DNA of 23,072 bases from DATGMB01 sp035293845 (GTDB taxonomy: Bacteria > Acidobacteriota > Terriglobia > Bryobacterales > Bryobacteraceae): assembly GCA_035293845.1 (NCBI GenBank), contig DATGMB010000265.1:1-23072 (forward strand), written 5' to 3'. The translations under genes and the position numbers were made by a program. This document shows positions 15,090 to 22,213 of this stretch, piece after piece. The notes under the pieces are model-generated. The model saw only the letters and a program-made list of their open reading frames with translations, made no database searches and was not told the DNA's origin. The stretch's first letter is position 1. Each line of letters begins with the position of its first letter.

Positions 15090-15533
15090 GCAGTACCGTC
15101 GTAAGCCAGGCCAGTTCCCAATGGTTTTCAGGGATTTCCCCGAGCGGGTCGCGCCGGCTCCGTCACGGCACGTTCCACAAAATTTGCGCAATGCTCTCCG
15201 CGGCTTACCGCCCAACTGGTCCGCCAGGGCCAGTGTCCCGTGCTATTCCTGGTTCGCCCGGTAGCGCGCGCTGTGGCTCGCGAGCGGGTTCGCCCAGGGG
15301 CTTGTTCTTGGCTTCGTTTTTGGGCGTGCAACCTGCTATTCTGCAAAGGATTACACGACAGTTTGGGTTCGTTTTGCATTTTTTGTTCAGGCCTCCCGTT
15401 CCGCAGCCATTCGCCTGTTCCTGCGTCCCGGCCCGAGCCTCAATTGGCTTCGTTCCGCAAAACGTGCCGCCGGAGCTAAACATTCTCGCGGAATTGGCGT
15501 CTAAGATGAAGAACCAGCCTACAGGGAGTATGA
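15090..15533. other. Intergenic region with direct repeats, leader of the TIGR03435 operon
   Basis: No gene is supported. The minus-strand frames through 15128-15483 have the low-information composition (KTNP, KNEAKNKP) of translated intergenic repeats and no start context. The notable content is a set of three direct repeats (15308-15459). A weak -10-like TAAGAT (15502-15507) lies 26 nt before the ATG at 15534, without a clear -35. Confidence 0.5.
15308..15459. repeat. Three direct copies of a TTGGSTTCGTT motif
   Basis: TTGGCTTCGTTTTT (15308-15321), TTGGGTTCGTTTTGCA (15363-15378) and TTGGCTTCGTTCCGCA (15444-15459) share TTGG-C/G-TTCGTT; the last two also end in GCA. Spacing is 55 and 81 nt from start to start. 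On the other strand they give the AACGAANCCAA pattern that I associate with intergenic repeats of planctomycetes, verrucomicrobia and acidobacteria. Confidence 0.5.
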
Positions 15534-16304
15534 ATGCGCTTCGCGATCGCCGCCGGCATTCTGTTTATTTTTAGTTGCAGCGCGGCCGCCCAAACCGGCG
15601 CGCCGCCGGCCTTCGAGGTCGCCTCGGTGCGCGCCGCGCCCGTCGGCGGCAAGGGCGGCGGCCGCGGGGACTTCGGCTTCGGTTCGCGGGGCGTCATAAA
15701 CTCCGAACCCGGATCGTTAACTATGCGTAACGTCAACATGAGCACCGCTATCGGATGGGCATACGGCGTCAAGGAGTTTCAGGTCGTGGGTCCCGCCTGG
15801 CTCGCGAGCGAACGGTACACGATCGCCGCCAAGGCCGCCGATGCCGCGCCCGAAGACCGGCTGCGGCTGATGCTCCGCACCCTGCTGGCCGACCGTTTCA
15901 AGCTCGCGGCGCACCAGGAAGAAAAAGTGATGCCCTATTACCTCCTCACCGTCGCCAAGGGCGGGCCGAAGTTCAAGGAATCGGAGACCGAAGGCGAGCC
16001 GGACCTGCAGCCCGGCCGCGGCATGACCACCGCGACCCTGACGCACATGCCAATTTCCCGATTGGTCGAGATGCTCGAAACCATGCTGCGCGCGCCGGTG
16101 GTCGACGAGACCGGACTCAAGGGACGGTACGACGCGACCCTGAACATCGCGCAGTACGCCAGCTCGCCGGTGCAGATGGACGATATCCCGAGCTTTTTAG
16201 CGGGCGCCGTGCAGGATCTGCTCGGCCTCAAGCTGGAACCGAAGAAGGGGCCGGTACAGGTGGTCGTCGTCGACCACGCGGAAAAGGCGCCTACCGAGAA
16301 CTAA
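15534..16304 (+). CDS. TIGR03435 family protein, secreted
   Basis: A 256-residue protein with a signal peptide (1-20, ending SAAAQ) and the family hallmark FEVASVR at residues 27-33. Further family features follow: NVNMSTAIGWAYGVKEFQVVGPAWL, RLMLRTLLADRFKLAAHQEEK, PYYLLTVAKGGPKF, LTHMPISRLVEMLETMLRAPVVDETGLKGRYD split over residues 160-195, and the closing VVVVDHAEKAPTEN. The family is much expanded in acidobacteria; its function is unknown. The ATG has AGGGAG 6 nt upstream. It is the first gene of an operon with the TonB-receptor-like and VWFA genes, 3 nt and 1 nt apart from one to the next. Confidence 0.9.
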   Translation: MRFAIAAGILFIFSCSAAAQTGAPPAFEVASVRAAPVGGKGGGRGDFGFGSRGVINSEPGSLTMRNVNMSTAIGWAYGVKEFQVVGPAWLASERYTIAAKAADAAPEDRLRLMLRTLLADRFKLAAHQEEKVMPYYLLTVAKGGPKFKESETEGEPDLQPGRGMTTATLTHMPISRLVEMLETMLRAPVVDETGLKGRYDATLNIAQYASSPVQMDDIPSFLAGAVQDLLGLKLEPKKGPVQVVVVDHAEKAPTEN

Positions 16305-16307
16305 CCC

Positions 16308-19300
16308 ATGCGCATCCATTCGAAGATATGCGGACTGGCCCTCTGGGCCGCTCTCAGCCTCGCAGCCTCCGAGCACCACGGGCAGGTGAAGTTCGGCGGC
16401 CTGCCGGTGCCGGGCGCCACCGTGACCGCCACGCAGGGCGAGAAGAAATTGACGGCCGTCACGGACCAGCAGGGCTTCTATTCGTTCCCGGATCTGGCCG
16501 ACGGCGTCTGGACCATCGAAGTGAACATGCTCTGCTTCGAGCCCATCAAGCAGGAGGTCGGCATCGCGCCCAATGCGCCCAGCCCGGTCTGGGAGATGAA
16601 GCTGCAATCGTTCGACGCCATCAAGGCCGCGGCGCCTCCGCCGCCGGCCGCGCCCGCTCCTTCGACTACGGCCTCGGCTGCGGCATCCTCGTCCGGCGCG
16701 CCCGCGACGCCTTCGATTGTCGCGGCCAATGGCGGAGCGCAGCAGACCGCGTCCGCCGCCGCGCCGTCGTCCTCCAAAAAGAAGGGTAAGAAGGGCGTTC
16801 CGCCGCCCGCCGCCGCCAACCCCGCGGGCGGGTTCCAGCGCGCGAACCTGAATGCCTCGGATACGGGTGCCAAGACTAACGGCGACGGAGCCGGCGCGCC
16901 CGCCGGCGCTCAGGAGATGCAGGCCGCCGCCCCGGCCGATGGGTTTCTGATCAACGGCAGCGTGAACAACGGCGCCAATTCGCCGTTCGCGCAGTCGAAC
17001 GCCTTCGGTAACAACCGCCGCGGCGCCCGCTCGCTGTACAACGGCAACCTGGGCGTGACCTTCGATAATTCCAATCTCGACGCCCGCACCTACTCAATCA
17101 CCGGGCAGGACACCGAGAAGCCCGCCTACAACCGCCTCACCGGTATGTTGTCCCTCGGCGGGCCCATCCCGCTGATCCACGCGCAGAGCCGGCCGTTCTT
17201 CGCGCTCAACTACCAGTGGTCGCGCAACACCAACGCGACCGCCACCCCCGGACTGATGCCGACGCTCGCCGAGCGCGCCGGCGATTTTTCGGCGCTGGCC
17301 GCGCCGATCTACGATCCCACCACCGGCCAGCCGTTTCCCGGCAACGTGATCCCCACCAGCCGCATCAGCCCGCAGGCTCTGGCGCTGCTGGCGCTCTATC
17401 CGCTGCCCAATTTCGCCTCCACCCGCTACAACTACCAGGTGCCCATCACCACCAGCACCCACACCGATTCCATGCAGTTGCGCCTGAATAAGTCCATCGG
17501 GCGGATGAACCAGGTGAACGGCATGTTCGCCTTCCAGGACCAGCGCGGCGCCACCCCCAACCTGTTCAACTTTCTCGATACCAACCGCTCGCTCGGCATC
17601 AACAGCAACATCAACTGGGTGCACCGCTTCACGCAGCGCACCTTCCTGACGCTCGGCGCCAATTACAGCCGCTACAGCCCGCGCACCACGCCCTACTTCG
17701 CCAACCTCTATAACGTCTCCGGCAACGCGGGCATCTCCGGCAACCTGCAGAGCCCGGCCTACTGGGGGCCGCCCTCGCTCAGCTTCGGCAGCGGCATCAG
17801 CGGGCTCTCGGACGGCAACTGGTCCTTCACTCGCTACCAAACGGGCGGCGTCTCCGCCAATGTCTTCTGGAACCATTCGCCGCACAACGTGCAGTACGGC
17901 TTCGACCTCAAGCACCAGCAGTTCAACCTGCTCTCGCAGGCGAACCCGCGCGGCAGCTTCAGCTTCACCGGCGCCTCCACGGCCCAGGTGGTCAACGGCG
18001 TCGCGGTTCCCGGCACCGGCTCGGATTTCGCCGGCTTCCTGCTCGGCATCCCGGATACGCTTTCGCTCGCCTATGGCAACGCCGATAAGTATTTTCGCGA
18101 CGCGCTCTACGACGCCTATATCCAGGATGACTGGCGCGTGAGCCCCGGCTTCAGCCTCAACTACGGCCTGCGCTGGGATTACGGCTCGCCGATCACCGAG
18201 CTTTACGGCCGTATGGTGAACCTCGATATCGCATCCGGCTTTGCCGCCGCCGCGCCGGTGGTGGCCGCGAGTCCTGTCGGGCCGCTCACCGGTACGCACT
18301 ATCCCGATTCCCTGATCCATCCCGATAAGCACGGCTTTGAGCCGCGCATCGGCTTCGCCTGGCATCCGATCCTGGCTTCGTCGCTGGTCATCCGCGGCGG
18401 CTACAGCATCAGTGTGGATACCTCGGTCTACACCGGCATCGCGGTCCAGATGGCGCAACAGTCGCCGCTCTCGAAGAGCCTCAGCGTGCAGGGCAACGGA
18501 CTGACGATGGCCACCGGCTTCAACGCGCCGCCCTCGAACACGGCGGACACGTACGCCATCGATCCCAACTTCCGGGTCGGCTATGCGCAGAACTGGCAGC
18601 TTTCGGTGCAGCGCGATCTGCCGGGCTCGCTGGTGATGACCGCGACGTACCTCGGGGTCAAGGGCACGCACGCGCGCCAGTATTCACTGCCCAATACCTA
18701 CCCGGCCGGCGCGGCGAATCCGTGCCCGGCCTGCCCCGTCGGATTCACGTATGAAATGTCGGGCGCCAATTCCACCCGCGAATCCGGCCAGTTCCAGTTG
18801 CGCCGCCGCCTGCGCGCGGGCTTCGCGGCGAGCGCGGGCTATACGTATTCCAAGTCGATCGACGATGGCGTCCTCGGCGGCCGCGGCCAGGGCGGTATGT
18901 TCGTCGCGCAGAACTGGCTCGACCTCGCCGCCGAGCGCGGCCTCTCCTCCTTCGACCAGCGCCACCTGCTGAACGTGCAGGTGCAATACAGCAGCGGCGC
19001 GGGCCTCGGCGGCGGCGCGCTGCTGAGCGGCTGGAAGGGCGCGCTCTTCAAGGAGTGGACCGCCACCACCAATATCACGGTCGGCTCCGGCCTGCCGCTC
19101 ACGCCCGTGTACTTCGCCGCCGTCGCCCGCACCGGCACGACCGGCACACTGCGGCCGGATTATACCGGCGCTCCGCTCTATGCCGCGCCCCCGGGCTTGA
19201 ATCTGAACCCGGCGGCGTTCACCGCGCCGCCCCCCGGACAGTGGGGCAATGCGGGCCGCGATACCATTACCGGCCCCGGCCAGTTCGTGCTCAATGCCTC

Positions 19301-19484
19301 GTTCGGCCGGACGTTCCCCTGGGGCGACCGGCGCAACGTCGACCTGCGCTTTGACGCCGCCAACGCGCTCAATCACGTGACCTATCCGAACTGGAACACG
19401 ACCTTCGGCAGCGCCCAGTTCGGGCTGCCCAATGCCGCCAATGCCATGCGCAGCATCCAAACCACGCTGCGGGTGAGGTTCTAA
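16308..19484 (+). CDS. TonB-dependent-receptor-like outer membrane protein with carboxypeptidase-regulatory domain
   Basis: A 1058-residue outer membrane protein. Residues 1-20 are a signal peptide; about 23-100 are a carboxypeptidase-regulatory-like beta domain (GLPVPGATVTATQGEKKLTA, DQQGFYSFPDLADG). Residues about 105-200 are a low-complexity Ala/Pro/Ser linker with a KKKGKKG patch. From about residue 210 (GFLINGSVNNG) it resembles Oar-type acidobacterial receptors, with the characteristic phrases GDFSALAAPIYDPTTGQPFPGNVIP, YIQDDWRVSPGFSLNYGLRWDYGSP (each broken by other residues in the full frame), and it ends with aromatic residue F (TTLRVRF). I see no clear TonB box or full plug domain. 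Transported substrate is unknown; this class is common and not necessarily an iron transporter. It starts 3 nt after the TIGR03435 stop; the Shine-Dalgarno is weak. Confidence 0.83.
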   Translation: MRIHSKICGLALWAALSLAASEHHGQVKFGGLPVPGATVTATQGEKKLTAVTDQQGFYSFPDLADGVWTIEVNMLCFEPIKQEVGIAPNAPSPVWEMKLQSFDAIKAAAPPPPAAPAPSTTASAAASSSGAPATPSIVAANGGAQQTASAAAPSSSKKKGKKGVPPPAAANPAGGFQRANLNASDTGAKTNGDGAGAPAGAQEMQAAAPADGFLINGSVNNGANSPFAQSNAFGNNRRGARSLYNGNLGVTFDNSNLDARTYSITGQDTEKPAYNRLTGMLSLGGPIPLIHAQSRPFFALNYQWSRNTNATATPGLMPTLAERAGDFSALAAPIYDPTTGQPFPGNVIPTSRISPQALALLALYPLPNFASTRYNYQVPITTSTHTDSMQLRLNKSIGRMNQVNGMFAFQDQRGATPNLFNFLDTNRSLGINSNINWVHRFTQRTFLTLGANYSRYSPRTTPYFANLYNVSGNAGISGNLQSPAYWGPPSLSFGSGISGLSDGNWSFTRYQTGGVSANVFWNHSPHNVQYGFDLKHQQFNLLSQANPRGSFSFTGASTAQVVNGVAVPGTGSDFAGFLLGIPDTLSLAYGNADKYFRDALYDAYIQDDWRVSPGFSLNYGLRWDYGSPITELYGRMVNLDIASGFAAAAPVVAASPVGPLTGTHYPDSLIHPDKHGFEPRIGFAWHPILASSLVIRGGYSISVDTSVYTGIAVQMAQQSPLSKSLSVQGNGLTMATGFNAPPSNTADTYAIDPNFRVGYAQNWQLSVQRDLPGSLVMTATYLGVKGTHARQYSLPNTYPAGAANPCPACPVGFTYEMSGANSTRESGQFQLRRRLRAGFAASAGYTYSKSIDDGVLGGRGQGGMFVAQNWLDLAAERGLSSFDQRHLLNVQVQYSSGAGLGGGALLSGWKGALFKEWTATTNITVGSGLPLTPVYFAAVARTGTTGTLRPDYTGAPLYAAPPGLNLNPAAFTAPPPGQWGNAGRDTITGPGQFVLNASFGRTFPWGDRRNVDLRFDAANALNHVTYPNWNTTFGSAQFGLPNAANAMRSIQTTLRVRF

Positions 19485-19485
19485 C

Positions 19486-21570
19486 ATGCGAAAAGCTCTC
19501 GCGCCGCTCCTTGCGATCCCCCTGTTGCTGGCCCAGCAGCAGCCGCCGGCTGGAGTGCCTTCGATCAAGTTCACGGCCGATTCGCAGCTCGTCGTCGAGA
19601 CCGTGAGCGTCAAGGACAAGAACGGCAATCCCATCGAAGGGCTCACCGCCAAGGATTTTGTCGTCACCGAGAACGGCGTTCCGCAGGAGATCAAATTCTG
19701 CGAATTCCAGAGGATCGATAACACGCCGGCCGGTCCCGTGCAGGCGCCGACCATCGCCGATGTCGCCAAGGCCGCCGCGCCGCCGAACGTCACCGCCGTG
19801 CAGATCACGCCGGAAGCTCCCGGCGACATCAAATACCGCGACCGCCGGCTGCTCGCCATCTACTTCGATATGTCGGCCATGCCGATTCCCGACCAGCTCC
19901 GCGCGCTCGACGCCGCGCAGAAGTTCATTAAAACCAAGATGGCCAAGGCCGACCTGATGGCGCTGATGAAGTACGATGCCGGCGCCGTGAAAGTGCTGCA
20001 GGACTTCACCGACGACCGCGACCAGCTCCTCAAAGTCATCGGCGACCTGATCGTGGGCGAAGCGCAGGGTCTCGATGAGAACGCCGCCGACGCGAGCGCC
20101 GCCGATACCGGGGCCGCCTTCGGCCAGGACGATTCCGAATTCAACCTGTTCAACACCGACCGCCAGCTCGCCGCGCTCCAGACCGCCATCCGCATGCTCG
20201 GCAACCTGAACGAGAAGAAAGCTCTCGTGTATTTCGCGAGCGGCATGCGGCTCAACGGCGTCGACAATCAGGCGCAGATGCGCGCCACCGTGAATTCGGC
20301 CATCCGGGCCAATGTGTCGCTGTGGCCGGTGGATGCGCGCGGCCTCGTCGCGCTGCCGCCGCTCGGCGACGCCACCCGCGGCTCGCCCGGCGGCCAGGCC
20401 ATGTACACCGGCGGATCCGCCGGCGCCATGATGAGCGGCTTTCAGGCTTCCCAGGATACGCTCTACGCTCTCGCAGCCGATACCGGCGGGAAGGCGCTGC
20501 TCGACAACAACGAGCTTTCGACCGGCATCGTCAATGCCGAGCAGGCGATTTCCAATTACTACATCATCGGCTATTACACAACCAACGCCGCGCTCGATGG
20601 CAAATTCCGCAAGATCAATATCAGCCTGAAAGAGATCGCCGCCAAGCTCGATTACCGGCAAGGTTATTTCGCCGGCAAGACGTTCAATAAGTTCACTGTG
20701 GCCGATAAGGAGCGGCAGCTTGAGGACGCCCTGATGCTCGGCGACCCCATCACCGATCTGACCATCCAGATGGAGGTCAACTATTTCCAGCTCAACCGCG
20801 CCGAGTATTACGTCCCGGTGGTGATGAAGATTCCAGGCAGCGAGCTGGCGCTGGCGCGCCGCGGCGGCGCCGAGCACACCGTCATCGATTTCATCGGCGA
20901 AATCAAAGACGAATACGGCGCCACGGTGGCCAATCTGCGGGACAAGGTCGATATCAAGCTCTCCGGCGAGACCGCCCAGCAGCTCGCCAGGCGGCCCATC
21001 GAATACGACACCGGTTACACGCTGCTGCCCGGCACGTATAACATCAAAGTGCTCGCCCGCGATGACGAGACCGGCCGCATCGGCACGTACATGAGTAAGT
21101 TCGTCATCCCGAACCTCAATAAAGAGGATAAGCGGATTCCCATCAGCTCGGTGGTGCTGAGCAGCCAGCGCGTCGACCTGCGGGAGGCGCTCTATACCGC
21201 GGGCAAGGATAAGGAGCAGGTGGCGAATCCGCTCGTTCAGGAAGGCCAGAAGCTGATCCCGAGCGTCACGCGCGTCTTCAGCCGCAGCCGCGACATGTAC
21301 GTGTATCTGCAGGCGTATGAACCGACAGCGCAGGCGCCCGAGCCGCTGGTGGCGTTCGTGACGTTTTACCGCGGCCAGACCAAGGCCTTCGAAACCGCGC
21401 CGCTGCCCGTGACCGACGCGATGAACAACCGCTTGAAGACCGTTCCGCTGCGCTTCAGCCTGGCTCTCGAAAAGCTTCCTCCGGGCCGGTATAACTGCCA
21501 GGTGACGGTGCTCGACCCGGCCGCGCAGAAAGCCGCATTCTGGCAGGCGCCCGTCATGCTGGTGCCGTAG
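19486..21570 (+). CDS. VWFA-related domain protein (TIGR03436-type), secreted
   Basis: A 694-residue protein with a signal peptide (1-17, LLAIPLLLAQQ). Residues about 30-75 form the short beta domain seen before VWA in this family (VVETVSVKDKNGNPIEGLTAKDFVVTENG spans two strands). The VWA domain starts at RRLLAIYFDMSAM (121-132) and continues through KKALVYFASGM and VSLWPVDARGL to about residue 390 (YYIIGYYTTN, then KLDYRQGYFAG). The MIDAS motif DxSxS is degenerate (D128, S130, but M132). The C-terminal 300 residues are beta-rich and of unknown fold. Start: GAGG 7 nt upstream of the ATG, which is 1 nt after the TonB-receptor stop. Its 3' end overlaps the convergent gene at 21554 by 17 nt. Confidence 0.86.
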   Translation: MRKALAPLLAIPLLLAQQQPPAGVPSIKFTADSQLVVETVSVKDKNGNPIEGLTAKDFVVTENGVPQEIKFCEFQRIDNTPAGPVQAPTIADVAKAAAPPNVTAVQITPEAPGDIKYRDRRLLAIYFDMSAMPIPDQLRALDAAQKFIKTKMAKADLMALMKYDAGAVKVLQDFTDDRDQLLKVIGDLIVGEAQGLDENAADASAADTGAAFGQDDSEFNLFNTDRQLAALQTAIRMLGNLNEKKALVYFASGMRLNGVDNQAQMRATVNSAIRANVSLWPVDARGLVALPPLGDATRGSPGGQAMYTGGSAGAMMSGFQASQDTLYALAADTGGKALLDNNELSTGIVNAEQAISNYYIIGYYTTNAALDGKFRKINISLKEIAAKLDYRQGYFAGKTFNKFTVADKERQLEDALMLGDPITDLTIQMEVNYFQLNRAEYYVPVVMKIPGSELALARRGGAEHTVIDFIGEIKDEYGATVANLRDKVDIKLSGETAQQLARRPIEYDTGYTLLPGTYNIKVLARDDETGRIGTYMSKFVIPNLNKEDKRIPISSVVLSSQRVDLREALYTAGKDKEQVANPLVQEGQKLIPSVTRVFSRSRDMYVYLQAYEPTAQAPEPLVAFVTFYRGQTKAFETAPLPVTDAMNNRLKTVPLRFSLALEKLPPGRYNCQVTVLDPAAQKAAFWQAPVMLVP

Positions 21571-22156
21571 GGAGCATGTCCAGCCGCACCATCGCCGGCT
21601 GGCGGAACCACGTCTCGTAGCCGATGATGAACCAGCCGATGGGAAAGCCGCTGTCCCGCCGGATCACGAGCGCGGGGGCGTGCAGAGCGGCGGGCACCTC
21701 GAATGTGCGGGTGGCGGAGACGGACTGGCCCGGCCCGAGCAGGACATCGAAGGGCACATCCTGCGGGGATGGCCTCGGTAGATAGCGGCGGCCGTCGGCG
21801 CCGGTCAGGTACACCGAGACGCCGTGCTCCCGCTGCCAAATGCGCAGCGCGCGGCTGAAGATCAGGAATCCGACCCGGTAGGCCAGCGCGCGCCCGGCGG
21901 GTACGGTTTCGACGCCGGTCACCTCGAGGCACCAGTCGTCCGAGCACAGCGGCTCTCCGATGGCGAGGATGCGCCGTGGGAGCACAAGCGAAACCGCGGC
22001 GACCACGGCCATGTAGGCCGCGAAGCCGAGCGTCCAGGTTTTGAGGATGGCGAGGGCGCGCGCCCCATGGCCGGCGAGCGCTGTTCCCCCGGCCGCCGCC
22101 AAGGTCACAGCGCTCACCAGCGCCAGAAGAAGGAAGAGCAGGTCGAAGATGGTCAT
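21554..22156 (-). CDS. Hypothetical membrane protein with periplasmic beta domain
   Basis: A 200-residue protein starting MTIFDLLFLLLALVSA. Two hydrophobic stretches (about residues 4-22 and 40-62, TLGFAAYMAVVAAVSLVL) are followed by a soluble region with CSDDWCLEVTGVE, a pair of cysteines, and a strand-rich part (VFLIFSR-like, VSVYLTGADGRRYLP, SVSATRTFEVP) that resembles small beta sandwiches of the DUF4352 sort, without a firm match. The ATG at 22156 has GGAGG 7 nt upstream; a TTG 21 nt earlier sits before that site. It is preceded by a promoter with an AGTACT dyad and follows an imidazolonepropionase-like gene in the same direction (57-bp gap). It overlaps the convergent VWFA gene. Confidence 0.68.
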   Translation of the reverse strand: MTIFDLLFLLLALVSAVTLAAAGGTALAGHGARALAILKTWTLGFAAYMAVVAAVSLVLPRRILAIGEPLCSDDWCLEVTGVETVPAGRALAYRVGFLIFSRALRIWQREHGVSVYLTGADGRRYLPRPSPQDVPFDVLLGPGQSVSATRTFEVPAALHAPALVIRRDSGFPIGWFIIGYETWFRQPAMVRLDMLPTAPA

Positions 22157-22176
22157 CGCGGTGCCTCCAGTCAACA

Positions 22177-22199
22177 AGTACTTTACAACAAAGAGTACT
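22177..22199. promoter_or_regulatory. Paired AGTACT boxes, candidate operator
   Basis: Two AGTACT palindromes (22177-22182 and 22194-22199) lie 17 bp apart centre to centre in an AT-rich stretch, between the HutI-like gene and the membrane protein gene. The right box covers the expected start of transcription from the TATAAG element at 22201-22206, as for a repressor site. The regulator is not in this window; I recall similar AGTACT dyads near PadR-type regulators in acidobacteria, without being able to confirm it. Confidence 0.45.
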
Positions 22200-22200
22200 T

Positions 22201-22206
22201 CTTATA
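22201..22206 (-). promoter_or_regulatory. -10 promoter element of the membrane protein gene
   Basis: TATAAG on the minus strand (5 of 6 to TATAAT), about 45 nt before the ATG at 22156. No -35 element is evident. A start near 22194 would give a leader of about 38 nt. Confidence 0.4.
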
Positions 22207-22213
22207 CAAGGAC

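Noticed and set aside
15128..15483. Two overlapping minus-strand frames of 83 and 92 codons
   Set aside because: No Shine-Dalgarno, cysteine- and lysine-rich text typical of translated intergenic repeats.
17094..18671. Minus-strand frame of 525 codons
   Set aside because: It is opposite the TonB-receptor barrel and has only Arg/Val/Gly-rich low-information sequence.
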